From assembly GCF_008831285.2 (NCBI RefSeq), contig NC_045148.1:22501002-22565001 (forward strand): a stretch of 64,000 bases of DNA, given 5' to 3'. Shown here in pieces: positions 46,150 to 56,390 of this stretch. The notes under the pieces were generated by a model, which saw nothing but the letters and a program-made list of their open reading frames with translations, was not told the origin of the DNA and searched no databases. This stretch comes from Nymphaea colorata. Lineage: Eukaryota > Streptophyta > Magnoliopsida > Nymphaeales > Nymphaeaceae. The first letter of the stretch is position 1. Each line of letters opens with the position of its first letter. The position numbers and the translations under genes were made by a program.

Positions 46150-46987
46150 TTTAAATAAATGTAAATTTAAACTTAGAGTGTTCTTTAAAGGTTGAAGTTT
46201 AAAGACAAAAATTTCTGACTCCACCACTGCTCTGATTCAGCACCTTGATATGGAGTGCAACTTGTGTTTTTTCTAGCTTCGATGTCCTTTCAACTACAGG
46301 TCCTGCTAAATGAAGGAAATTAATGAGTCTGCTGTCTTAATTGCATGGGTTGGTATTCCATCTTTTTGTGTAAATAGAATTAGATACTTGTGCAGTGATT
46401 TCGGGTGAGTGGGAGGCTAAATCCCAATCCCCATTCCTTTTTTTGCTCTCAAGAAATGGATGTGCTGGAGGGTAGGCATTCAACCTGTTATTAAAAGAAG
46501 AAAAGGGGTAATGCTCTCATTATTTTTCACCTTGATACATCCCTTTTGCAGTACAAAAGGTTGATGTTATGGGAGGAGTTCACCATAGTCTTCATAAGGA
46601 TGTGATCAAGCTTTTTTGTAAATCGATTCCCTTTAAGGCTGACTGGGAATGTGATCAACCCCCTGAGGCTCTGTTTCAGGGTGCTGTTTTTCCACGTTTA
46701 ATTTTTAAGCATTTAATCCAGAAGAAACATACAAAAATGAAAAAGTAAAACTTTACCCTGATGCACAGGATTTCTCTTGTGCATCAAACGGGACCTAAAA
46801 GAAGCCAATTCTCTCACTATTTTTTACCTTGCATATCCATACATCCCTTTTCAGTACAAGGGGTTGATGCTATCAGATGAGTTCACCATAGCCTTGATAA
46901 GGATATGATCAACCACCTGAGGCTCTGTTTCGGGGTCCGCTTGGATTATGATTGCATTTCTCATTCTTTTGTATACTCTCTTCTGCT
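46150..46987. repeat. Duplicated block R, copy 3 (interrupted by gap)
   Basis: 46150-46260 matches 21075-21170 (TTTAAAGACAAAAATTTCTG). 46240-46680 matches 27370-27850. After an insertion with its own sequence (46685-46900), 46905-46987 matches again (CCACCTGAGGCTCTGTTTC). The block runs into the 100-N gap. Confidence 0.75.
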
Positions 46988-47087
46988 NNNNNNNNNNNNN
47001 NNNNNNNNNNNNNNNNNNNNNNNNNNNNNNNNNNNNNNNNNNNNNNNNNNNNNNNNNNNNNNNNNNNNNNNNNNNNNNNNNNNNNNN
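46988..47087. other. Assembly gap (100 N)
   Basis: Exactly 100 N. It falls inside block R copy 3, which suggests that the assembler failed on this repeat. Confidence 0.98.
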
Positions 47088-47579
47088 ATCAAATGTGGTG
47101 GGTACGGTAATGTATGCTTTTCAACTCTATTTAATTTCAAACCAGAGTTGTCAATTGTCAACTTTTAAACAGGGAGGTCTTTCTATCATATAATGTGGCG
47201 AGCATGAAAAATAAAAAGCAAAAAATGCAAAAAAAAATATGGTAACTTTCTAAAAAATTAAAAAATTGAAAAAAATAAAGAAGACAGGAAAACCATGTTT
47301 TTTGTTTGATATTCTTTTTAAAGAAAAATATATCCTTTTGCCATTTTATTTAGTGGACTTATTTCAGTGTTTTATCACTGTTTTTTCAAAAAAAAAGATG
47401 TGTTTTTTGATTATATTTACTAAATTAGGTTGTCATCTGTCACAACCTATATGTAAGTGGTGGTTCTCGTCAGTCATGAAAATGTTTGCAACTACTACGT
47501 TGCTTGATTAGATGAAGGCATAGTTGAATAGTTGAGCAAGGACTGGATTGGATTAGCAAATTTTTTGGAGAAAAGAAAT

Positions 47580-48167
47580 CCCACACCAAAGAAATGCTTT
47601 TTACTTTTTTTTTGTTTTTTTCCTTTTTTTCATTTTAGACATTTTTTCATACTTTTTTATTGCTAATCTGCTCTTTTCCAACTTATAATTTTATTTGTTT
47701 CCCATCTATTTATTTTTTTAAATTTCACACCATTCATCTTATTTTCCCTTAACTTTAAAGTTTCACTCAATTTTTTAAAAAATTTACCACATTTTCCATG
47801 TTTTCTCCTTGCTAACCATATTATATGATAGAAAAACCTCGCCATTTAAAAGATGGACAGCATACCTATGACTATAATTGAAACCAGTTGGGAATATCTA
47901 GGGAAAAGAAGTTCAATTGGCAACTTTGATTTGGGATTGAATAGACTTGAAAGTGGTAAAGGGAAACAACAAAGAGTCCCATTGATGTAATCATTAGCCG
48001 TGCCCTCAATTTGGAAATATGAAGCAATGCATTCCAAAGTTGTTAAGACCCGAGCCTTCTACCACTTCGAAAAAGAAAAGGACAATTTTTCTAGAAGAGA
48101 ATCTATACATAAATTGACGACCTTGAATTTCTACTCATGCATGTTCTTCATAACAAATTGGACAGAC
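47580..48167 (+). promoter_or_regulatory. Conserved upstream region of LRR-RLK copy C
   Basis: Collinear with the upstream regions of A and B (ATTTACCACATTTTCC, CATTGATGTAATCATTAG, ATGAAGCAATG, TATACATAAATT). The TATA element is changed to TACATAAA. Confidence 0.6.
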
Positions 48168-51100
48168 ATGGCAACCAACGGTCGGTCACCTCAGCGCTCA
48201 TCTTACTTCTGTGTTTCTCCTTCTTCACCTTGTCAGATCAATTTGCATTGCTGTCTTTCAAATCCCTTGTCACTAAAGACCCTTATAATGTGTTATCAAA
48301 TTGGAATTCCAACATCTCTTTCTGCGACTGGAATGGAGTTTCATGCAGTCATGGTTCACAAAGGGTAGTTGCTCTGAACCTCTCTAGAAAGGCACTTGAA
48401 GGTACCCTCTCTCCATACATCAATAATCTCTCCTTCTTACAGTTTCTTGATCTTACAAATGACAGTTTCCATGGTCATCTTCCCATTGATTTTAGTCTCC
48501 TCCCTCAGTTAGAAAATCTTTCTATAAAAAAACAATCTTGAGGGGTTGACCCCACAAACACTGAGCCATTGTCAATGTCTCCAAATACTGTAAGCACAAG
48601 ATAACCAATTCTATGGAAGCATTCCGGAGTAATAGGCAGTTTGCTGGAACTCAAGTGCATAAACATTTATGGTAACAGGCTCACAGGAACCATTCCAGCA
48701 CTTTTGCCAACCTTTCAAACTGGAGTACCTTAATATTGGTCAAAATCATATGCACAGGAACATTCCTTCTGAGTTGGGAAGCATAACCCGCTAGACATTG
48801 TTTAGTGTGGAAATGAACAATCTCACTGGTGCATTACCTGAGAGCTTGTTTAACCTATCCGCTCTTCAGACTATGAGTTTCTTGTCCAATCAACTAACAG
48901 GGCATCTCCCTAAAGATGTTGGACGCTGCTGCCTGCCTAATCTCCAACAACTCTACTTGGGTGCAAACAACTTCGATGGCCCTTTTCCACCTTCCTTTTT
49001 GAATGCTACTAGTCTCCAAACTCTTACTGCAGAAGACAATGAATTTAGTGGTCCTATACCATTAGAAATAGGTAGTCTGACACAACTCTGGAGGCACTCT
49101 CTTTGGGGAAATATGTTCACCAATACCCTTGGCAGCTGTGAGCTTTCCATTCTCACATCCTTGACCAAGTGTCGAATGTTAGAAGAAATTCATCTCGAAT
49201 GAAACCTTCTAAACAGTATTCTTCCGGCCTCCATTGGAAACCTCACAACCACCTTGCGGCGCGTTGTCCTTTCCTTTAATGAGATTGAAGGTACTATACC
49301 ATTAGCCTTAACCAATTTAACCAAATTAATTTCCTTAGATTTGAGATTCAACAAAATAAAAGGGCTCATTCCACAAAATATAGGATCAATGAACAGGTTA
49401 CAAGCGCTAGGTCTTTCTGGCAATGCATTAGAAGGCTCAATTCCAGACTCACTTTACCAGTTGGTCCACATGTATATTTTTCAAAATCAATACAACATGC
49501 TAATTGGGTCAATTTCAAGCTCTATAAACAATCTCACTAGTTTGCAAGGGCTGGATCTAAGCTCAAACAATTTTTCATCAACTCTACCGCCTGCTCTTTG
49601 TGAGTACAAGGACTAGATGATTCTACACTTGCATGACAACTCTTTCAGTGGTCACCTCCCTCTGAATGTCGGAAATTTAGCCATGAAGGACAACATTGAT
49701 ATCTCTGCAAACAAGCTGAGTGGAGAGTTGCCTGCATCATTACCAAAGCTCCAAATGCTAGAATATTTGAATCTCTCTCGCAACACATTTGATGGTCACA
49801 TTCCTGAACAACTTGATTACATGCTAAACCTTGACAATATTGACCTTTCCCACAACAAGATTTCCGGTGAGATACCAAAATCATTGGAGAAACTTCAACA
49901 CATCCAGGTCTTGACTTGTCCTTCAATCTATTGGAAGGAGAGATTCCAAGAGGTGGAAAGTTTGCAAACCTTTCTGCCGAGTCGTTCCTAGGGAACCATG
50001 CACTATGTGGAGCTCTCAAATTCATGTCCCATTGTGCTTAGACAAAACAGAGGGGCAAAGTAAGAGCAATGCGGCTAGAGTCATTGCAGCTTGCGCAATT
50101 GGAGGCTCAGCACTTTTGGTCATTGTTTGCACACTCATTGGTATCTCATGGTATAGAAAGAGGGAGTTGTCAAAACGTCCTGATGACATTGAAAGATTAT
50201 GAGGAATTACACTCCCAGTGATTTCTTATAGAGAGCTATTGCATGCAACGAGCAATTTCAGTGATGCAAACTTTTATTGGGAGTGTACAAAGGAATTCTA
50301 ACGGATGGAACGACAGTGGCTGTTAAGATCCTTAATTTGTTATTTGAGGGAGCATCTAAAAGTTTTGACATCGAGTGCACTGTCATGTGCCAAATTAGGC
50401 ATCGAAACCTCATGAAACTCATTATGTCTTGCTCTAGTAGAGATTTCAAGGCTTTAGTTCTCCAATACAAGCCCTTGGCAGCCTAGAAGTCTGTCTACAT
50501 TCGAGTGACTATCAGTTGAATCTCTTTCAGAGATTGGATATCATGATTGATGTGGCTTGTGCTCTAGAATATCTTCACCTTGGTTACTCGGACACTGTAG
50601 TTCATTGTGATCTGAAGCCAAGTAATGTGCTTCTAGATGAGAACATGACAGCATACGTCAGCGATTTTGGCATTGCAAAGATTCTAGTTGCTCAGAATTC
50701 TTCCACTCTTACAGCCACTCTCGGAACCACCAGATACATTGCACCAGGTATGTACTATCTCTTTTTTTTTTGTCTTTTTATAAATTTTGTGTCCCTCAAA
50801 GTGTGAGTATAATTGCCTGAGCCGCTTCTTGAGTCAACGTGGCCTGGCTTTGGGTTCTTACATGTGTGTGTGCATATGTGAATACTCTCTCTTTCTCTTC
50901 AATAATGCTCTCACGGAGGAAGAGGAGGAGAAGGTGGGATCCCATGGGAGGGGCCTGAGAGGTGATGAGGTGCGGTAGAGAGAGGCAAAAAGAGAGTGGG
51001 TGGGTTTGCCAGTCCTAGTGGACTCTCCCTCCCTCTTTCTCTCTCTCTCTCTCTCTATGCATATATATATATATATTTTCATTTATTTATAAATCAGCTG

Positions 51101-51256
51101 ACTAAGCTTTTTTTAATTTTGTATTGTTTAAAACACTGAAAAAAAATGCATTGATGATAGTCACTGCTTTGGCTACAGTTTTTAGTATTGAGACTCTTTT
51201 TAGGGTCACAAAATAAGAAAAAGTGTCATCAGTAACATAGGTAGCCGACTGATTTC

Positions 51257-51302
<46 letters not shown>

Positions 51303-52088
51303 TTTGGTCCTGACTTACGTGCTTTAGCTAACTATACTCTTCTGTGATTTGCAATATAATATCAATAAATATATGAATTGATGTGCAAACACCCATGATC
51401 CATCTAATCATCTTCATTTGGTAGCTCACACATAAAGACATGCACAAATGGTTCCTAGCTCAATAATGTAAAGGTCATTGATCAACTATTTTACATGCAT
51501 ATATGTTTGAATTCTTTTAGAAGTAGGACTTCAGTTCTAAATTATAATCTTGTATTTTTTTTAGATGTATATATGAGAACACAACAAGTGAAAGGCAGGA
51601 TTGGAGGTTCAATTGCTCTTAACTCCATTAATTTCCAGTCCTCTATCCCAAAACCAATTAGTGCAATTGTGTCATACATGAGCATTAGCCAATTGTATTG
51701 TGCTGCTAATCATGTCTAATATTGTTGAGTGCTTGATTTAGAATTTGGGATGGCCGGAAAGGTGTCAGCCAAAGCCGATATCTACAGCTATGGAATTCTT
51801 CTGCTGGAGGTGTTTACCAGAAGAAAACCTACTGATGAACCGTTTGATGAGAATTTTAGTTTGAGGCAATGGGTGGCTGAAGCATTTCCAGTTGCAATTT
51901 CAGTTGTCACTGACAGCCATCTTCTGGATGAAAGCAACAACACCGCAACTGAAAGATCAGCTGCTAGGAATGAGCTGCTGATGACGATCATGGAGATAGG
52001 CTTGTCGTGTTCAAGGGAGTCTCCAAATGAGAGAATGGAAATGAAGGAAGTGGTTGCAGGGCTAAGAAGGATACGACAGAAGACTTGA
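48168..52088 (+). pseudogene. Non-RD LRR receptor-like kinase (LRR-XII type), copy C
   Basis: Starts at the ATG conserved with A and B. The signal peptide is broken by a 1-bp loss and then a 57-bp deletion that removes the stretch before DQFALLSF. LRR N-terminal domain (FCDWNGVSC), LRRs, cap, transmembrane helix (AACAIGGSALLVIVCTLIGI) and kinase follow. Lesions: several indels at 48541-48800, TAG near 48795, TGA near 49200, TAG near 49615, frameshift near 49910, another near 50022, TGA near 50200, and a ~17-bp loss near 50275 that deletes the glycine-rich ATP loop. A further frameshift lies near 50475. The rest of the kinase is well kept: VAVKIL lysine, VHCDLKPSNVLLD (non-RD), SDFGIAK and, across the intron 50748-51741, APEFGMAGKVSAK. 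The frame closes at 52088 after EVVAGLRRIRQKT. The order and intron place match copy B. Dead as a receptor. Confidence 0.93.
50748..51741 (+). other. Intron of copy C with microsatellites
   Basis: GT-AG intron (994 bp) splitting the APE Glu codon in the same phase as copy B. It is about twice as long as the B intron owing to a (TC)n tract (about 51037-51056), (TA)n at 51060-51077 and a long (TA)n at 51259-51296. Confidence 0.85.
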
Positions 52089-53075
52089 AGAATGACAAAA
52101 GAATAATTCAACTACATCAATATGTACAATTAGATTTCTGGGGTAGGATGGCAGTTACCAATACGCACTATTTAATATGACTCTTCTTCTATTTGAAGAT
52201 GCAATTACTATATTTTTTATGTGCTGGTTGTGGGTGTGCAAGTTGAAACTTCGACTAGGAGAAGGATGAGATCTTAAGAAAATAATCGAAAACATGTCAA
52301 GGTTTTTTGTGATCAAACACTTGAGGATAGTAAACTAGGGCTTTACAATTTGGCTTATAATGGAACCTTGAATTTGACCTGGTTCGACAAAGAACCTGGC
52401 TTGGTTCTCACTGCTGCATGAGAGGAAGCAACCCTGTCTGAAATTAACAACATTGAAAGCGATAACAGCATTCTCACTCATTTTGTTGGCCAGTTCATTC
52501 CCAAATGCGATTGCCAAGTAAAAAGCTCGTTGACCATCTGGGTGAGTGTAGTGGACCTACGATCCGGTAGAGAGCCGAAGCTCCTAATCAATTTCTTGTC
52601 CCCCAGGGGTATAAGGTTTGCTTTTTAGTGCCTTAAGAGTACTATCACAACTATTATGCTTCAACTCATTGATTGGTCACCCCTTTTTGTAGCACTGGAC
52701 ATTGACACCACTGACACTCAAAATAAACATAGTTGACATTGTCATCCTACATGTATAAAAAACAATAGCAAAGTCAGAATAATTATTCAAACTAAAGCTC
52801 ACCAAACATCATAGTGCTTAAGACAATCACTTTTTCCATTCAAGTGTTAAAAAAACAGCATAAATCCACCAAAAATATGAGATACAATTTGTGCAACCAA
52901 AGCCTCATTCAGTGGGTTGCACACATGAACATGAACATGTAGATAGACATTTATATGCATTGATCGAACATGAAAAAAGATAGAATGCAGCCTGCAAGCT
53001 AGGAAAAGGAAAGTTGATGCATATGCATACGCAGATTTTGTTGCTTGCGAGCTTTAGACACGTAGTAGTTGAGTG
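52089..53075. other. Intergenic behind copy C, no gene recognised
   Basis: A 60-codon minus-strand frame (52335-52517) shows no domain. Nothing else supported. Confidence 0.4.
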
Positions 53076-54470
53076 ATTAAACTATAATAAATGCAGAAAA
53101 AATCATCTAACTAAAAGAAGGTCCAAACATTGACAACTTGTGATATTTGGTAATCCATGGACAAGAATTTTGGAAGTTGAATGGAGGGAGGAAGGGTGTT
53201 TGAAAAGGGTGGACCTTCTCGGGTTTCTGATAATCGATCTCTCCCTGGTAAATCCTCGACGACAAGATTGTAGGTCGAAATTTGTGGTTCTCATCATCAA
53301 GATTCAGAAGTGGACGTTGAGCAACTCTCAATTCAGATGATAAATAGAACACCAATAATCAAGATCGCTTCAGGGGTTTTGGAAAAGATGAAGTACCCAT
53401 TTCGTTGGACTGTGATTCGCTGTTTCATTGGAGACTTATAGAAGAAGAGCATTGTTTATGCTTACATTGCTAATGATCCGATAAGTTCATGGAGATAAGT
53501 TGCAAGCCGTAAGTTCTCCTTCTTAGGGAGGTATGCTTTTCTTGTAAGGGTTCACAGTGAGGACGAACTCAGGGTAGTTTTTAGAAGGGGACAATGGAAA
53601 CTGGGTGGAAGAGTGATGGTTGCCAGCAGATGGGATCCAAGGTGTTCCTTATCTATTGAGGAGAATATGAGAGTGCCAATCTGGATTAGGGTTCCCAATT
53701 TGCCAGTATTTTTATTGAATCGAAGCACTTTCCAAGCTATTTCCTGAGAGCTATGGGAGAACCGATGGAAGATGACATCCATACTCAATTGATGTCAAGC
53801 ATGGGGCTTGCAGAATTTGTGTGCTGGTAGCAATGGATTTCAGTCCAAAATCCGAGGTTGAATTGGAATTGAAAGAGGGAGAAATTTTTCTTCAAGAAAT
53901 TGACTATGTGAGTAATTTTAAAATTTCCTCGCCTATCATAGCGAATATATACTCGTATGACAAGTCGGTTTAGAGTGAAACAATTGTTGGTTTCTTCTCA
54001 AGAGGCTGTGGCAAAGAAAGATGGGTGGAAGGAAGTGAAGATCTATGATTATGCCAGGAGATCTAAGGAGTGGTGGGGAGGGAATATGGAAAAAATGAGG
54101 AGTTAATAAAGGAGGAGACCCAGATCAAAAGCAGAACCAGAATTTGGGGATAACAAGTTTCAGTTTCTCCATAGGCAGATGGAAGTTGAAAATGAATTAG
54201 ACCCAGAAAGATTGGAATGCAGAGATTGATTTGGAGGAGACCAGGTCAATTGCGGAGTAACGAGAAGATAGAGAAGAAGATGGAGAATCAATTGATAACA
54301 AAAAGAACCGAAGGGGAGAACCGTGAGTCCTCATCAGGTTTGATTCTTTCTCTCCATTAAAAAATAGTGGAATGAAAACTAGCAAAGAAATGGAAGAACA
54401 GCTGGTAGGAAAGGGAAGGCGATTGATGATACTTTCACAAGGTGGAACATGAGTCCAAAGTAATGGGGAT
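53076..54470 (+). pseudogene. LINE-type retroelement gag (DUF4283) fragment
   Basis: Plus-strand pieces in varying frames: PFRWTVIRCFIGDL (about 53395-53440), FSFLGRYAFLVRVHSEDELR (about 53520-53575), FRRGQWKLGGRVMVASRWDP, NMRVPIWIRVPNLPVF, GEPMEDDIHTQLMSSMGLAE, then DFSPKSEVELELKEGEIF. This is the pattern of the DUF4283 domain in plant LINE ORF1 (RNA-binding gag-like) proteins: a W..G.. strand, then R-W-x-P, then VPIWVRLPNLP. Stops and shifts are frequent. The hAT element at 54471 is inserted into the DNA downstream of it. The first ~380 bp have an inverted copy at 61740-62119. Confidence 0.7.
54463..54470. repeat. hAT target-site duplication, left
   Basis: ATGGGGAT, identical to 59198-59205. 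Eight bases is the hAT hallmark. Confidence 0.85.
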
Positions 54471-54719
54471 CAATGATACCTGGGTGCGCCAACTTGAACC
54501 CGCACCCGTTCGACGCGTTTCGGGGTGCGGGTGCGCACCAAAAAGGTCAACATGAGTCGGGTGCGGTCAGCCACACCTGACTGAATTCGTCCATTTCCGG
54601 ACGCGCACCCGACTCGCTTTTGACGCGAGTCGGGTGCGGTCAAGCCGCACCTGCCCATTTCCGTCAAAATTTTGGGCGTTTTTTTAATTTTTACATGATT
54701 TAGGTTAGGGCACGCTCGG

Positions 54720-55055
54720 CTTCTCTCCCTCTCCCTCTCGCCCTCTCTCTGCTCTCTGTGCTGCCCTCTCTCCCTCTCGCCCTCTCTGTGCTGCCCTCTC
54801 TCTCTCTCTCTCTGCTCTCTGTGCTGCTCCCTCTCTCTGCGATGCCGCCGGCCGCTCCTTCTCTCTGCGCTGCTCCTTCTCTCTGCGACGCCGCCGGCCG
54901 TCCTTCTCTCTGCGCTGCGTGCGGTAAACTCTCTCTCTCGCTTCCAAGTGTTCTTGGTGACATTTTTCTGCTCTTTCTGAACTCCCCATTTGCTCTCTCG
55001 AGTTCTGATCTCTGGAAAAATTAAACACACACACGCACACACACACACACATTCT
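54720..55055. repeat. CT-rich low-complexity tract with (AC)n
   Basis: Repeats of CTCTCCCTCTCGCCCTCTC and CTCTGTGCTGC, with a duplicated GCCGCCGGCCG stretch (about 54843 and 54891), then (AC)n at about 55025-55052. It lies in the presumed transposon leader. Long frames here on either strand are compositional. Confidence 0.8.
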
Positions 55056-56390
55056 CTCTCTGTCTCTCCTTCTTCTTGAAGAGCAAGGTGGGGATTGGAG
55101 TAGAAGGAGCGGTGATTGTGTTTAGTGAGCGCGTCTTTGTATGCGTTGAGTTCAGAGTAGTGATGGGTCTTTCTCTCTCTTGCAGAGCTCTGATTGGAGG
55201 TTTGGTGAGCGGATCTGTTGCGCTTGTGGCAGAAGGTGACCGTCGAACTTCTTGTTTGCAGATTTCTCACCCTCTGAAGTTTGAACTAATTGACCGCCAT
55301 CTCTCTTTCACATACGTTTTTTTTTTGGAAAACACTGGAACTTTGACTTGCAGCTTCTTGGTTGGTTAGTTGTTGGAGTGATGGAGTGAAACCTTTTCTG
55401 TCCAGCTAGAATTCAAGCTTTACTGCCCTCTTTGTGGGTTACATTTTGCTAATGAAATGGCAGTCAAAGTTTCAGGTGCCACTGGTTTCGGTTTATAGAA
55501 TCTCTTTGCAGTTTGCAGCCCGACGTGGATGTGAAGTACTTTACTCATTTACTGTACATATAATTACTTTCTGCTCTCGATAAAATGTATCAAAGTGTTA
55601 GAGTACAATGTTATGGCTGATTCGCTAGTTATGGCTATTCATCTAACCACAAAATTTGCTCACTATTCGATGTTATTAAAGTATATTTTGCAGTTACTAC
55701 TTACTAGCTGTGTGATTGCTCAGTTTAGGAACAAAATTAAAGTATATTTTGCAGTACTAGGCTACTAGCTGTGTGATGCGCAGTATACAAAATTCTGCTT
55801 TGGCCCCTGTGTCTTGTGTACTTAGTTTTCTGATTTAAAAAGTAGTTGCACCCACTGCATCCTATCATACTGTGATGTAGTGCCTATTGATACATGTAGG
55901 AGCAGCCATCTAAGAGTCATATTGCCAATTGCCATAGAAGAGAACACTTCTTTTCCCAACCTTAGTCTTATATTACAGCATTCTATGTGTTGGTTTTATT
56001 TAGATGATTTTTGTAATGCTTTTATTTAACTACCAACAATGGCAATACTTGATGTTGTTATCACGTTGGTGTTTGTGGTGATTAAATGTGAAGAATATGT
56101 TTTTGGGTGGATCATTAACGAAAAATGAGGGCACAAACACGAGACCACTATGTAGTCTTAGATTAGCATCTCATGTTTCATGTAGAATTTTTGGTTTCCC
56201 TACCAAACAAACTTTGTAAAATTGTTATGACTTGTCACTTCTTTTGTTTAATGCATTCTCCCATTTCTTCGGCGAACACTTCATTTCATTTCCCCTTTCA
56301 TGAATGAAGAAGCATCTTGTAGTACGCTATGTTTCTACTTTCTAATACTCCACACATTGATCTTGGACTTTGAAGGTAAAACCATAAAAG

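Noticed and set aside
54470-55270. 266-codon minus-strand frame, Arg/Glu-rich
   Set aside because: It runs through the CT-rich tract and the GC-rich hAT subterminal region. The composition alone explains the open frame, other frames are open as well, and no domain is visible.
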